Shown piece after piece: positions 43,032 through 54,767 of a stretch of DNA of 64,000 nt. The stretch is taken from positions 124,001-188,000 of the forward strand of contig NBIV01000007.1 in the NCBI GenBank assembly GCA_003194525.1. The letters run 5' to 3'. Position numbers and translations under genes: made by a program. Under the pieces are notes generated by a model, which ran no database searches, was not told where the DNA came from, and saw nothing but the letters and a program-made list of their open reading frames with translations. Positions within the stretch are counted from its first letter, which is position 1. Every line of letters begins with the position of its first letter. Source of the DNA: Gracilariopsis chorda. Lineage: Eukaryota; Rhodophyta; Florideophyceae; Gracilariales; Gracilariaceae.

Positions 43032-44910
43032 CTAAAGGTTCCCGCGAAAGCGCGCCGCATACTCTGCATCCAAGCGCGCCTTCGCCACCGTGGCCTGGTT
43101 ATCGATGAACTCCTTCAGTCTGTCACGCATCGCCCTCAGAGAATTGTTATCCGTACGCACCTTCCAGAGCTCAGGCACCCATCCACGAGCTTTGCGCATA
43201 GCCTCAACGGGAAGCTGAGGCACAGATGCCCACCATCAGGCAGGCTTGCACCAAATCGTGTAAGGGGACTGCCATCGAACCCTTTGGTGACTCGACTGCG
43301 GTAGCAAACTCCGAAGGAGCTGCAGATACCACTATTGCGGCAGACGCTTTAGCCTGGATAGGAGGTTCAGAGCCAGCCACCGAAGGAGATGGTATCGGAG
43401 GAGCCGGAGAAATGGCTGCAGGCGCCTACACCAGAGGTGGGGAAGAAGCTAGAGGTAGCACAATTCAATGCGGGCTGAACTGCAGGAGCCGAAAGAACCG
43501 AAGGCATTGGACCGACTGGGTTAGAAATCATAGTATCCTTCTCCATAGGCAAAACATCCATCCCTAATGCAGGGACCACAGGTACCAACGCCGGAGTGAC
43601 AGTGACCGGAACTGCAGCATCAACCGCAAGAGTATGAAAAATATTACCACAAACTGCAGGGGCTACGGCTAATCCTCCAACTGGCGAACGAGCTAGCGTT
43701 CGGATCGACAGACTCTCCACCTTAGGATCATACTCGGAGACCTGCACTCGTGGCACCTTAGGCGGCCTCCCTTCAATATGGCGGGGAAAAGAAACATATG
43801 CACGTCCGTCATCGTCACCGTTCGGACTTTGCCTCATGGGGTAGAACTTGTCTTCCCCATATTCATACCATACAAAACCTGGGGTTTTAGACAAGTTGAC
43901 CTGAAGCTTGTAATCAATAAAAGCCTCCGCTTCTTCTGCACTCCACGTGGTGCCCTTGACAAGGTTTGAGACACCTAAAGAGCGGATATACCGGATCATA
44001 GCCAACGAAAGGGGAAGTAAACGACCCAGTGTAAGCTGTTATGATGAGTTCCAATCGAGGCGACCATCGTGGCTCCACGTATAGTAGAGGACACCCTCGT
44101 CTGCCACCTGAGGGTACGCCATAAGGGCCCCCACAGCGAACTCCGTAGAGCCAATCAACATAACGAAACCCCTCAGGGAGCTGTGGGTATCCAGTACCTC
44201 AGAGGATTGATATGAAAAAACGAAGGGCAACGCCACGCTCAGGTAAGGCGACACCCAATGGTCCCTCCAGGAGTCGACGATGGGGACGTAGTATTTGGAA
44301 CGCTGATCTGAAGGCGTATCATAGAACTCAATGTTCTGCCATCCGAAGAAGAATCCAAAGGTGTTCCTGATACGGGGCTCGTCTGCGGAGTTGGTGCCCG
44401 AGCTACTGCGGTATAACTAATAGAGGCCGTCGTAGGGACGGTCATAAGGAAGCAAAGACAGAAGAGAGCGGCCATCCGAGAGGTTGCCAGGACGGTAATC
44501 CGAACGGTGTATTAATTCCTTCTGGGGGAGAAGTTGCAGACGCGACTGCATTTTGCGTTCCTCAATACACGTAAGGTAGGGGGTATCGCAGTACCCCACC
44601 GTTGTCGGAGCGTTATCGCCATGCACCGAAACGTGGAGCCAATGGGCGCGATACGAATCTTCACGGTTCCGTTTGCCGTCACTCCAGGGAGTTTCGGGAA
44701 CTGTGCAAAAGCGCCCCGCCTGAAGGTATTGCGCGAAATGATAGATGTATTCACTAACGGAGCATTTTAGGTTGACCCACCGATCGTGGAGGGGCACAAA
44801 CACCAGAGTGGCGCGATGATCGAGATGCTTCCCAGGCCAGAGTGTCCCACCAGTAGAGGTGGGGTACACCTGAGGATCCAAGATTGATGGTTGTAAGCTT
44901 GAGACATTTT
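43032..44910 (-). mobile_element. Antisense ORF family beside G3a, unknown protein, broken
   Basis: Minus-strand pieces read towards the pol 3' end. In order they have a WLH-containing N-terminal region (44.88-44.42 kb; SVSEYIYHFAQYLQAGRF, SYRAHWLHVS), a middle region (44.25-44.04 kb), a conserved block IRSLGVSNLVKGT ... DYKLQVNLSKTPGFVWYEYG (43.98-43.83 kb), a Pro/Val/Ala-rich linker and a C-terminal charged helix (43.2-43.03 kb). The same blocks in the same order occur at 59.1-61.36 kb beside the other chromodomain gypsy. I cannot assign the protein to a family. Broken, with about three or four breaks. Confidence 0.5.
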
Positions 44911-45470
44911 GAAGGAGAAAAAGAAATCAAGAATAGCAGGAGAGATTTTTGTGTTGACACCAGAAAAAGAGGGAGATACCTGCAGAGGAATGCAGCCCTT
45001 TATATGTACTTCAGGAATCTCGGGGCTATCGCAAAACCGTCGAGGAATTCGTGTGGATGGCGCCTCGGGTGATGCAAGAGAAGTAGGCTGCTTCATAATT
45101 CGGATCCAATCCATAGTTCCGCGTTCAGGCCTTCCTCCAGTATATGAAAATCGCTCGCACGAGGAAGTGAAGAAACGGAGGTAAAATGCACCCGGTCATC
45201 AGAAGGAGTTACTCCTGAGGTGTGAGCGGACGCTAATGGATACGCGTGAGATCAGCTCCGATTCTTCGCCTTAGAGGTTCCGAACAGACGCCACTCGGAA
45301 GCATAGCGCATGCGAAGGCAGCACCTGCGATGGAGGTAACAAGACTTGCCGCTGCAAGGAGCGCCCCTAAAGGACTTGCAGAATTACCGAAGGAGACGAG
45401 CACTTAGGCGTGATGCACCTCGAGGACCTGGTGCAATCCAAGAAAGGGGGTATGTAGTACAGTGGGTACT

Positions 45471-45480
45471 ATATATATGC
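45471..45480 (+). promoter_or_regulatory. TATA-like box beyond the antisense ORF, possible LTR promoter of G3a
   Basis: The sequence is GGGTACTATATATATGCTCC. It lies in pol orientation downstream of the polypurine tract and the antisense ORF, as a U3 promoter would if the LTR were ~2.8 kb long. It stands alone, so confidence is low. Confidence 0.25.
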
Positions 45481-46080
45481 TCCCAGGGATGGGCTGTTAC
45501 GGAAGATTCCTAATGGAGTATCTGTATTTTCTAACTGGTCCCACGTAGCACAGCACTCCAGAGGAATCATTTCAGCGGATTGTAGTTCGATTGAGTAGAG
45601 TAACCTAAATTAGATTCTTATAGGGTACAGTATATAGTTTCCGTCGAGTTCAGCTCCCGGCACTGTATATCGTGCGCCGCTGGACCTCCACCTCCGGAGA
45701 AGTAAACCTAGCACCCTTGAGGCTTGTTCTAGCTCGTCTGGTTCAAGATCGTGGTACGCACCTTCAGGTGCACTCTTACGCCATCCTCGAGGTGTGGTTT
45801 CTAAGCCACCGATACCCAGCGCATCCCATTGTAGCGCCTGTACGATTATCTTCCGCCCTGAACCCGCTCTCTGCTTGGTGCTTGCGGATCATCTTTCAGG
45901 ATTCTCCCGGTCGCCGCTCTTATATTAAGGAGAACACCACCTATTGCACCTCGTCTGTTAGGCCGACTTTAAAAGTCCTATTCTACGGACGTTGTGCTCA
46001 TCACTGTCTGTACCACAATCGGAACCCGTAAACGAATAACCAGCGCGGTCATCTTCCACCCCAATCACATCAAACCATAT
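45481..46080. other. Unassigned stretch between G3a and the copia relic
   Basis: A 119-codon plus-strand ORF (45672-46031) has no recognisable domain. I see no repeat partner elsewhere in the window. Confidence 0.2.
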
Positions 46081-46089
46081 TGGGAAGAC

Positions 46090-46985
46090 GCTTTGCGAGA
46101 TGCGGTTTACAAATATAATTGCATCCCTACACAAGACAATAAACCTCATCCCGTATAATGGAATGCACGGCTGACCCCGAATATTCACCTACATGTTTAT
46201 ATTTGGCCAGCTTGGTGCCGCCCCAGTAACTGCAGACCATACTGTCTTGAAGAAACTGGATAGCAGAGGGGTATTGGTGCGATATATGCACGGTATCAAT
46301 GACACTCATATTCACATTCAAGAAATCCAATACGGCCAGTATCGCAAATTTCGAGCCGTTGATTTCCACCCATACCCTCCGTGACATGACCCTCTCGATA
46401 TTAACTCATTGGCTTTCAAAGCCATATAGACCCATGGAATCCCTTCTAAAGTGACAAATAACATGCCACGAAAACAAGCCCAAGATTACCTGCAAAGCCA
46501 CGTCTGGGAAACTGTACACAATGCAGAGCTCGACAAACTAGACAAACTTCAAGTTATCAAGTAGCTTTCTCCAGAACAGCTCCCACGCAAACTTATACCC
46601 TTAACTATTAAATCTCACTACAAACACTACGCATTTGGAGAAAGCAGCGACCGTAAAGCCCGCCTTGCAGTGCGCGGAGACTTAATGAAGCCACGTGAAC
46701 ACTACAATCCCGAACATGTCTCCGCTTGCCTGGCCCAAAAAAAAACTGTTTGCCTGGTACTCGCAGTGGGGACAAACTACAACCTGAAAATCGAGCATTT
46801 TGACGTTAAAACAGCATATCCCGACGGACCATACAAATTGGAGAAAGTGCTAGTTGTGAAACAAGAAACGCAGTTGGATGGCTCGTACAAACATAACATC
46901 CCTGGGGGACGGCTTGTCAAGAATCTATACAGCAGCAAATCAGGTTTCTTCTAGTACTTGGAGGGTGCTGTAATCTCCCTCTGAC
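46090..46985 (+). mobile_element. Ty1/copia relic K2: integrase end and start of reverse transcriptase
   Basis: The integrase C-terminal pattern FGQLGAAPVT ... KLDSRGVLVRYMHG and a reverse-transcriptase start with ARLAVRGDLMKP-like and NLKIEHFDVKTAYPDG segments identify copia. The element stops abruptly at ~46985 within the reverse transcriptase. No LTRs. Broken and truncated at both ends. Confidence 0.7.
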
Positions 46986-47059
46986 AAGCTAAGTATACCC
47001 AATCTGAAGACCACCAATGTCTTTTTTACAAGAGACACACTCCGACCGAGTTCACTTCA

Positions 47060-47871
47060 ATCTCCCTTAATTCTTGAAGTGCAATGCCCTCAGAGAGGAA
47101 TTCTTGGTCCTAGGTAGATTTTCAGAATGTTTCGGTATTGTAGTCATTGCATGAACTACGACCAATAATAGTGGTTTGGACACGTGCGACACGGAAGAGT
47201 CAACTGGCGGTTGGCCACAGTAGTGGGCATGAACCACAAAAGTGGACTAATTTAGTTACTTTTATTTATTATTTTTACACCCATTTCTGGGATGGTTAGT
47301 ATTTAGTGCGCCGGCGAGTTGCCGTCGCACCAGTAAACCTTCCCCAACAAGGGACCCGAAACTGGGGAATTGGCTCTAGACCTCACCGCCTTTGCGTGTT
47401 CTCTACTCCTCCTTGGAGGGAAGCACCGTCGCATACGGAATGTCTTACCTTTTTGCCTATCTAAAGGACGCGAGTATTCGGATTGTTATTCCAACTGTCC
47501 TGGGGTTCGCCGTCTATAACGTTTATTTACCGGCACTGCCGTTAGTCTTCGTCACGACACTCGTGACTCAGCTCCCCCTTTCTTCTCCCTTTACAGAGTG
47601 GCTTTTCCGCTGCCCACGGCTCGTGTTCGCAAATGCCACGAACTTGGAGACCTCACCTCCCTAGAGAACGACCAACCCCGCGCACACCGCTCCGGCGGGT
47701 ACCTGATTCTTTTCTCGACTTTCATGTGCAAGTCGCAAAGGGTTACCTCGGCCTTACAACCCGAAATAATCGTGCCACTCCTGGGAGGGCTCTACCCATC
47801 TCGGCTCAGCTCTAACGAGGAAGATCCCGAACGTCTCTCGGTGCACTCCTGCTTCCGGTCATTGCACTACA
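47060..47871 (+). mobile_element. Gypsy 3' end plus LTR copy C, inverted relative to A and B
   Basis: The LTR spans about 47212-47871 (660 bases). It is preceded by ~150 bases that match the end of G2 next to LTR B. B and C form a large inverted pair separated by ~6.2-6.5 kb. The rest of this element is missing. Confidence 0.6.
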
Positions 47872-48077
47872 GGAAGGTTCTACTCTACGTGGTACACCAA
47901 ATACTAGCACACCGACGACTGGGCCGTGGTTATCAATGCCTAACCCTGCTGCGAGGAACACCCATTCATGACGCGCAGTGGCATCCTACTCGGGATTTTG
48001 TCGACACAGATTGCACATTAACAAGAGCGTTTTATAACTACATTATTGAGCACAATCTTTTACAAAATCTGCATTGA
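47872..48077 (+). mobile_element. Possible chromodomain fragment of a gypsy element
   Basis: An open stretch reads HQILAHRRLGRGYQCLTLLR followed by ...DAQWHPTRDFVD. This fits a degenerate chromodomain ('IL.HR...G..YLV.W.G....-W-P...F'). It is immediately adjacent to LTR C. Short and isolated. Confidence 0.4.
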
Positions 48078-48514
48078 CTCTGCGTATATAGAATGGAATG
48101 GACGAGGACGTCACTAGTGGAAAGGCCGTTATAGTGCAACAACAAAACCTTACAAAGCACACCGCTTTGAGTACTTTATGAATATCTGACAGCAAGTGGA
48201 GTGAGTGACGGCAAACTATCCAACACTACACCAAAAAGAGAGTTTGTGAAATTGTTCATGAACTCTCCTACACGGAACCCTCCAGGAAGGGACTCTTGCG
48301 ACCGCTGTATTGTAGAATGGTCATTATTCTTAGAGTGATTGGTACGAGTCGTTCCTTCTGCGCCTTTGGGGGAGAGCTGACAAGCACTACAGCATGCAGA
48401 GGCAGCTGACGTGTACTGACACTCTACATTAACCCTTTAAATTGGTCTCTGCAGGGCGATGTCTCGTCGCGGGAAAAGAGGCATCGTGCAGTCAAGTAAA
48501 AAGCTGCTACAAAT
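48078..48514. other. Unassigned intergenic sequence
   Basis: No ORF, RNA gene or repeat partner is recognised here before segment Z begins. Confidence 0.3.
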
Positions 48515-48882
48515 TGTTACACACTGCAAATTTGTAGCAGATCGATAGTGTACTACACGTCTGGCAGATATGAACAATCGTCAACTCAATGTGAACCAAG
48601 GTGTCTTGCATTTATGTCTCTGCAAAAGAAAACCATCTATCGATTCTTCCTCAATGGTGTGGAAATCTATGAGCTTGTCATCCAGGTGAAGCACATGGCC
48701 GCGCTTACCTTCGTTAAGATGGGGAGGCGGATGGCACAAGACCAATGTGGCGATATATATCGTGTAACGCCCAATGAGTTTTGCACAAGTGCGCGCCGTG
48801 TACTGAGAATATCTGCAAATCGCAGCCACAGTCACGGATGATCGTCAGCCTTCTTTTAAGTTGCAGGATTCTATTGAGTCCA
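48515..48882. repeat. Segment Z, fifth copy, interrupted by a copia element
   Basis: Matches 26530-26900. The matching continuation of the repeat is found at 54768 onward, on the other side of the copia element. The bases GTCC occur on both sides of the insertion (48878-48881 and 54768-54771), as expected for a target-site duplication of 4-5 bp. Confidence 0.65.
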
Positions 48883-49185
48883 TATCTTGGTTTCTGTCAG
48901 CCCTAAGCGGGTGGAAAACCAACTGTTGTAGGTTATAGAACACTTTGTGACTACTTCAGGAAGCAATCCCCACCTCGCAATAGCACACAAGCAATTGTGT
49001 AGACTTTATTGCTGTTTCTGTCGGTTATTTTGTCCTTTTTCCAAAGGTGTGGAGCAGGAACACCAAAGCTAGCACTAAGTAGTAAGACCAGCTAGCGGAG
49101 TGGGCCGAAAATCTCGCGCATTGACGAGCGGTGTGAATCTCCTAATTGGCCAATAGGATGCAACCTAATGAACGTATTATCAACA
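48883..49185 (-). repeat. LTR of K1 (3' LTR)
   Basis: About 303 bases, matching 54461-54767 in the same orientation. Shared landmarks are GCACACAAGCAATT, TAGACTTTATTGCTGTT and AAAGCTAGCACTAA. Confidence 0.75.
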
Positions 49186-49560
49186 CTCCTCCTGTTCGCG
49201 ACGCACATGGTCTAATAAACATGACCAGCCGCGGTAGAATTCAGAACATAGTGAGCTAGGTAGGTTCACTCCAAGACGCGCAAAAGAAGTCTTACGAGGT
49301 ACCATTAGGTCTAGTAGCGGGATTCAAACCCGGGTCTAGCAAGCTGCTCACGGTGCATTTCGACTGTGAGGTATAAATACCAGAGGTCACCCTCCAAGCC
49401 ATCGGTGAATACTGACCTGTCTTAAAAGACGTGGGTATGGACGCGATTAGCTGTGGCCCCTCAAGGGTGCGGCTATGCTCTCCCAATAGTAGACAGAATT
49501 GAGGGGCCGAAAGGTAAGAGGGGCTTTCCGGACGATGTGCCGTACGCCTCCGTATTCGCT
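49186..49560. other. 3' non-coding part of K1 with a tRNA-like B-box
   Basis: On the minus strand the stretch CCCGGGTTTGAATCCCG at about 49317-49333 resembles a tRNA T-arm / polymerase III B-box (GGTTCGAATCC). No complete cloverleaf could be drawn: the acceptor arm does not pair. It may be a tRNA-derived SINE fragment or chance. Confidence 0.25.
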
Positions 49561-52500
49561 TTTGCTCCCCATACCTTAAAGGTTTTTACAGGTTTTCTTA
49601 TGCTGGTCAAGCATTGCTTCTAATTCCCTTGCAGTAACATCCTCTCCCAAAGTAGCTTCCAGTCTAAATATTATTAGAAGACAAACTTAGTTATTGGTAT
49701 CCTTGGGGTTTCGTATAATCCATTGTTCACATAACACGTTCCACATGCACGATATAATAATATTCCGTTGTTCGCCGGACGTAGAAGTTTTCGTGAGATG
49801 ATCTGCGATGTTCTCACCTGAACGGACGAGACCTATATCAGATATTTTTCCTGTGTGATAAGCTTCGCAAGCGGCAGCGATGTCATTTGAATACAATGGG
49901 TTTAGAAGCTTGTTTCAATCCGAAAGAAACACAAAGTAGCCTAAGTGAGAGGTATAATCCTTGATGGTACCAAACGAAGCATCCGAGACTCCAATGATGC
50001 ACAGGTTAGCCAAGTCCAATTTAGGAAGTGATAGAACCATTGGGTAGTGCTTGCATAGTATGACAACCTTGTTGGTAGATCGTACTAAAGGTTTGTGTTT
50101 TTCCTTAAATATTTCGTTGGTGACTTGCGTAAACTGGGATACCTTGTAGTTAATGTCTGGTTGGGAATGCGTGAGCGATGCAAGGCGCCTACGAAGTGAA
50201 GAAAACTCTTTGTACGTGCCATCAGTCGGCATTGGACGAAACTTATCCATGTACTCCCGCTCATCAACAGTCAATGTACCATCTGGTGTCCGAGAAATCC
50301 TGAAACCTATATATAAATATGGAATCTTTCCTTCCTCGGACAGTTCGAACTTCAAAGCTGTAGCACGTGAAATGTTCTTGACGTTTTGGTCACCAGTACG
50401 GATAATATCATCGACGTTGGATCCTGATAAACCTGAGCGGTATCCCTTATCAAAATGATAGTAAAAGGCTGGTTCAGACCTTAATGATTTCATCTTCAGA
50501 TCTTCGCTGTGGTGTTTGTCCAACATTGCAAACCATAAGTCTCCTGGCTGGCATATACCATAAAGCGGTTTGATAAGTTGTAGGCACTCATATTCCCTAA
50601 TGATAAACTCTGGGCTTGCATCTATAATGTAGAATTCGCAACCAATGGGTTCGGATGAATGCAGATATACCTGCTGGATATCACTAGTCCAAATCTCAAA
50701 GTCCTTGAGGGAGGCAAGTGAAAATAACATCTGTACCGGTGGTGGTTGTAGGGTTTGCGAAGTACGAACCATGAGGCGTTTGAGTTTGTCCCTGTATTCA
50801 CCTACGACGTAGCGGACTCCATAGATTTCGGAGCCTTCATCTATGCCTTTGATAGTAAGGACAAATCTTCCTGAAAGGTTAACACCCTCTGGTATCTCAG
50901 GTTTTTCGAAAACCTTAAAAGTTCCACGAGCCATTAGGTCTCGAACTTCTTTTTCTCGAGCTGCAGTCATGTGGTCAGAATGGACACGTGGGTCGGTAGG
51001 GCCAATGAACTCCATTATACCATTAGCGACACCGGGTGACCTGTATAGTTTCAATGCATCCAATAGGTTAAACATAAAGGAATCAGACTGTTCGTGGTTG
51101 GAGACATAGCGCTTAACTTGGGAAACGTTATATGATCTCTACTTCTCCTGCAACGGTTCTTTCACGTAGAACAGTTTTGCCTGGGGGTAACTGCAACGAC
51201 GAAGTATGGTCGTTTCCATTCACCTATACGGTTGGAGATCACTTTCTCTCTCCAAACTAAAACTGTATCACCAGGCTTAGTTGAAGCGTCGGCGGACTTC
51301 GCAGCCTTTTGGCGTAATGAACGCTTAACACGTAACTGAGCCTTTTGGTGTTATATTTCCAAACGGGCAGTGTTAGCGAGTTTTGCACGTTCCGCATGGG
51401 TAATGTTTGGTAGCTCTGGTTCGTCAAACATCGAAAATGATGGGTATTAACCAAAAAGAAGTACAGAGAGCACTATACCTTCTGATCCAAGAGTGTTATT
51501 CATTGCATAGATGGAGATTGCAAGAACAAAAGAGAGTTCATCATTTGGGTTGACAAGTTGGAGTTTTCTAAAAGTATTCCATAGGGGTGCGTGGTACCTT
51601 TCTACAATGCCCATACTGTTGTGAGGTTTTATATTGATGCAGCTTATGTCAACGGATGACATTTTGGCCATAACAATAAAAGTATCACCGAATGTGGTTC
51701 CTTGATCAATTTTAATACGGTTCGGTAATCCAGTGTAGACTGTAACCTAACATTTAGCAAATGTTTCAAAAATGTTTTTCGTGGAGACATCGGGCAGGAA
51801 CCTTGGTATGCTAAATATATTTCGGCATCCACCAGATGGAGAAGGTGTTTGCCATAGAGGTACATGATATCCATGATAACTTCTTCGTTAAAGCGAACAT
51901 TCTCTGAGCCAAAGTTGAACTTAAACCTTGGCGGTGCTGGTTGGGTCCGCTGACCAAGGTCACATGATTTCAAAATCTCTTCGAGCTGCCTTCTGGCTTC
52001 CTCAGTGGTGTCTTCCAGATGGGCTTTTCTAAGAAGGTTGAACAGTTTGTTCTCCAAAGGGTAGAAATATTGGCGATAGAGTCGGGTAAGCTGCTGGGTT
52101 TTAAACAACGTGAGGATAGTTATGTTGTAGTTGGCGTGTAAATGACCATCAACTCGATTGATAGGAATACTTTAATCTTCTAGGACGTACTCGTCACAAT
52201 TCTTACCATTATTTCCGACAACGGGTCGTTTGAACAACCTATTGGTAGCAGTGCAGGTTGTGAGCACATACTTGTCGAATAAATCCATACCAAGTAGAGC
52301 GGGGATAAGTGCTGATACCACATCCAACTAGACCTTGTTGGTAGGATCTCCTGGTGCGGTATCCAGGGGTTTCATTATTTTTCCGAGAGATTCGTAGGTA
52401 GTTTCTGCGAATCTAAACTTTCGGTTGGATGGAATTAACTTTAACCTGCAGACAATTTGCTTGTAAACATGTCTTGCGTCCTTAAGACCAACAAAAGAGC

Positions 52501-54460
52501 TTGGAGCTCCAATGTCTACACAAAACTCTGGACGGTGGCCCTTCTGGCGGTTCTTTCCCAGAAAAGATGTATAGATCGATAAGCAATTTTCTTCGATCTT
52601 ACCAGAATCGTCGTACCGTTTTTGTTTACGCAATGGAATAGCTTTCCTATGGGTTAGCGATTTGGGTTTCGGGTGCTCAAATCCTGGCGTCTGCTTAAAG
52701 CACCCAGTGAAAAATCCTGCTTATTTTTGAAGCGCACTTTATTAGTGCGAGGCGGTGATGTGAATCTGGTTGCGATTCACCAGAGAGCTTGTGTTTCATC
52801 GGCGAAAGGGGTAGGAGTGGCTTCATCTTGAGCTGTGTGTTCATCCATATCTGGGTTTAATGTTGCTGTTAGCGTTTGAAACACTTAGAGCTCTTCGTAG
52901 TTTGTGTTAACCACTTGGTCTTCCTGTATTGGTTCGACCTCACAATCATCATCCCGGAGCCACTTGACAACTTCCAATAGTACATGTGTAGCGGATGTAC
53001 CTTTCTGGAGAGAAGTCATGACACCATTTTAAACATCTCTGAACCTGTGATTAGAACCTGAATGGAATCGGGTGAAATGGTCATCTGCCCAAAACATGGT
53101 GCAAAGCATGCGTCGATCATCTTTACCAATCGGGTTCTTCCTCTTGTTCTTCGGTAGGAAGCGACCTTTTCGGTTACGGGGCGGTATTCCATACTGCTGG
53201 TAGTATATCTTAGCCTCTGAGGTTTCTTTTTGCTCTTCCGATAATTGGATCTGTTCTCGGAGTTCTGTAACAGATCGATTGAAAGTAAACCTAACGGTGG
53301 TCATTTGAATAGTAGGTTTAGAATCCCAGGCTTTGGTCAGAACTGGCTTGCGAAGGAATCTCTTCTTATGCTCGTCAGAACGAAGTTCTGGAGGAGCGTG
53401 TGGGGTAAGGACGTTGATCTTATCAACCAAATTGATAAGTCCAATATCAGGAGAGGCGATGTCTTCGTCCTTCATGACCCTGTCAATGGTGATGAATTCT
53501 AACTGTCCTTGTGCGGCAAGCTGCCTAGCATCATTGTCATACTCTTGAAGCATAACATTGATTTGGTCTTCGAAGCTCATACCATTATTGGTGTTCTCAA
53601 AGTAGTAGTCCCTGGCAGGTCCACCTTAGAGCAAAACAAAGAACTTCTTCTTCCATTCCGACGAAATTTCGTACTGCGTAACACAAACTTCGTAATCCCT
53701 TAAGGTATGACGAATTGATTGGTTCTTATCCCCAGCAAACTTCCAGTCTTCGAAGTAAATATTCACCGATGCGGCCCTCTTATGTGCCAAACGTTGGGTA
53801 GCTTGTGGTTCCAGTAATGGGAAAATCGACGAAGGAGTTTACAACTTGGTTGGTAATTGGTGCACTTAGCGGCGTGTGTGGGTAAGACAAACAACTATTG
53901 CTTGGCTGTGGCGATGCCTTATTCGGGGCGGCGGATGGAATAAGAGCAAAGGATGGCAGTGACACTAAACTGCATTGATTAACACTAGGCAGTCCAATAT
54001 AGTACGGCTGGATGTTACGAGATTCACGAAAAGCATTAGCCAAACGAGGCAGACTCTCAATGTGACCATAGAAGGAGGAGAGTCATGGGTAAGCAACAAT
54101 ACTTGGGTTCGACCTACCGGCAGATGATAAAAGGCTTTTTACCTCAGAGGTGAGCAGATAGGCGTCATAAAACTCTGTCACTTGGTGAAGAAGAATTGAG
54201 GCGTACCCACCATAATAAATAACTGCGAGTGAAGACAGTTTCAGCACCTTGTAGGAGAGCTCTTAAATCCATTTGAACCGATTGGTGACTGTGATATCCG
54301 CCATTGACATTCGTTTCCAAAACATATGCCACGATATTTAGGAAATTCTTCGAAGTGTCATGAAACGGAAAAATGAGTTCAACTCGTTTAGAACGTCGGC
54401 TGTGCGTCTGTTGGCGCGCGTCATTTGAACTACCCACAATGGTCAAAACTGAATCCCGAT

Positions 54461-54767
54461 TATCGTGGTTTCTGTCAGCCCACAGAGGGTGGACAACCAA
54501 CTGGTCTAGGTTATAGAATATCCTGTGAGGACTTCAGGGAGCAATCTCCAATTCGCAATAGCACACAAGCAATTATGTAGACTTTATTGCTGTTCCTCTT
54601 GGTTACGTTGTCCTTTTTCCGAAGATTTCGAGTAGGAACACTAAAGCTAGCACTAATTAGTAGAAAAAGACCGCTAACGGACTGCGCGGCAAATCTCGCG
54701 CAGTGGCGAGCGGCACAAATCTTCTAATTGGCGAATAGGATACAATATCATGGACGTTGTGTCAACA
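54461..54767 (-). repeat. LTR of K1 (5' LTR)
   Basis: Partner of 48883-49185. It ends on the plus strand with GTGTCAACA, followed by the GTCC target duplication. Confidence 0.75.

Larger units (their letters stand above)
48883..54767 (-). mobile_element. Ty1/copia LTR retrotransposon K1, full-length but broken (~5.9 kb)
   Basis: Two ~0.3 kb LTRs in direct orientation (about 48883-49185 and 54461-54767), the element's start reading TGTTGA. Internal parts in order on the minus strand: gag (54.0-53.0 kb), protease with EFCVDIGAPSSFVG (52.6-52.3 kb), integrase (52.1-51.26 kb; NVRFNEEVIMDIMYL, the DDE neighbourhood and SMGIVERYHAPL), reverse transcriptase in one long open stretch (51.08-49.92 kb; ...DIQQVYLHS, VDDIIRTG) and the RNase H end with IADHLTKTST (49.9-49.69 kb). 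The LTRs differ by roughly a fifth by eye, so it is old. Broken, with around six or more breaks. Confidence 0.8.

Noticed and set aside
49290-49500. Complete tRNA gene on the minus strand
   Set aside because: Only the T-arm-like part is convincing; acceptor and D arms do not pair.
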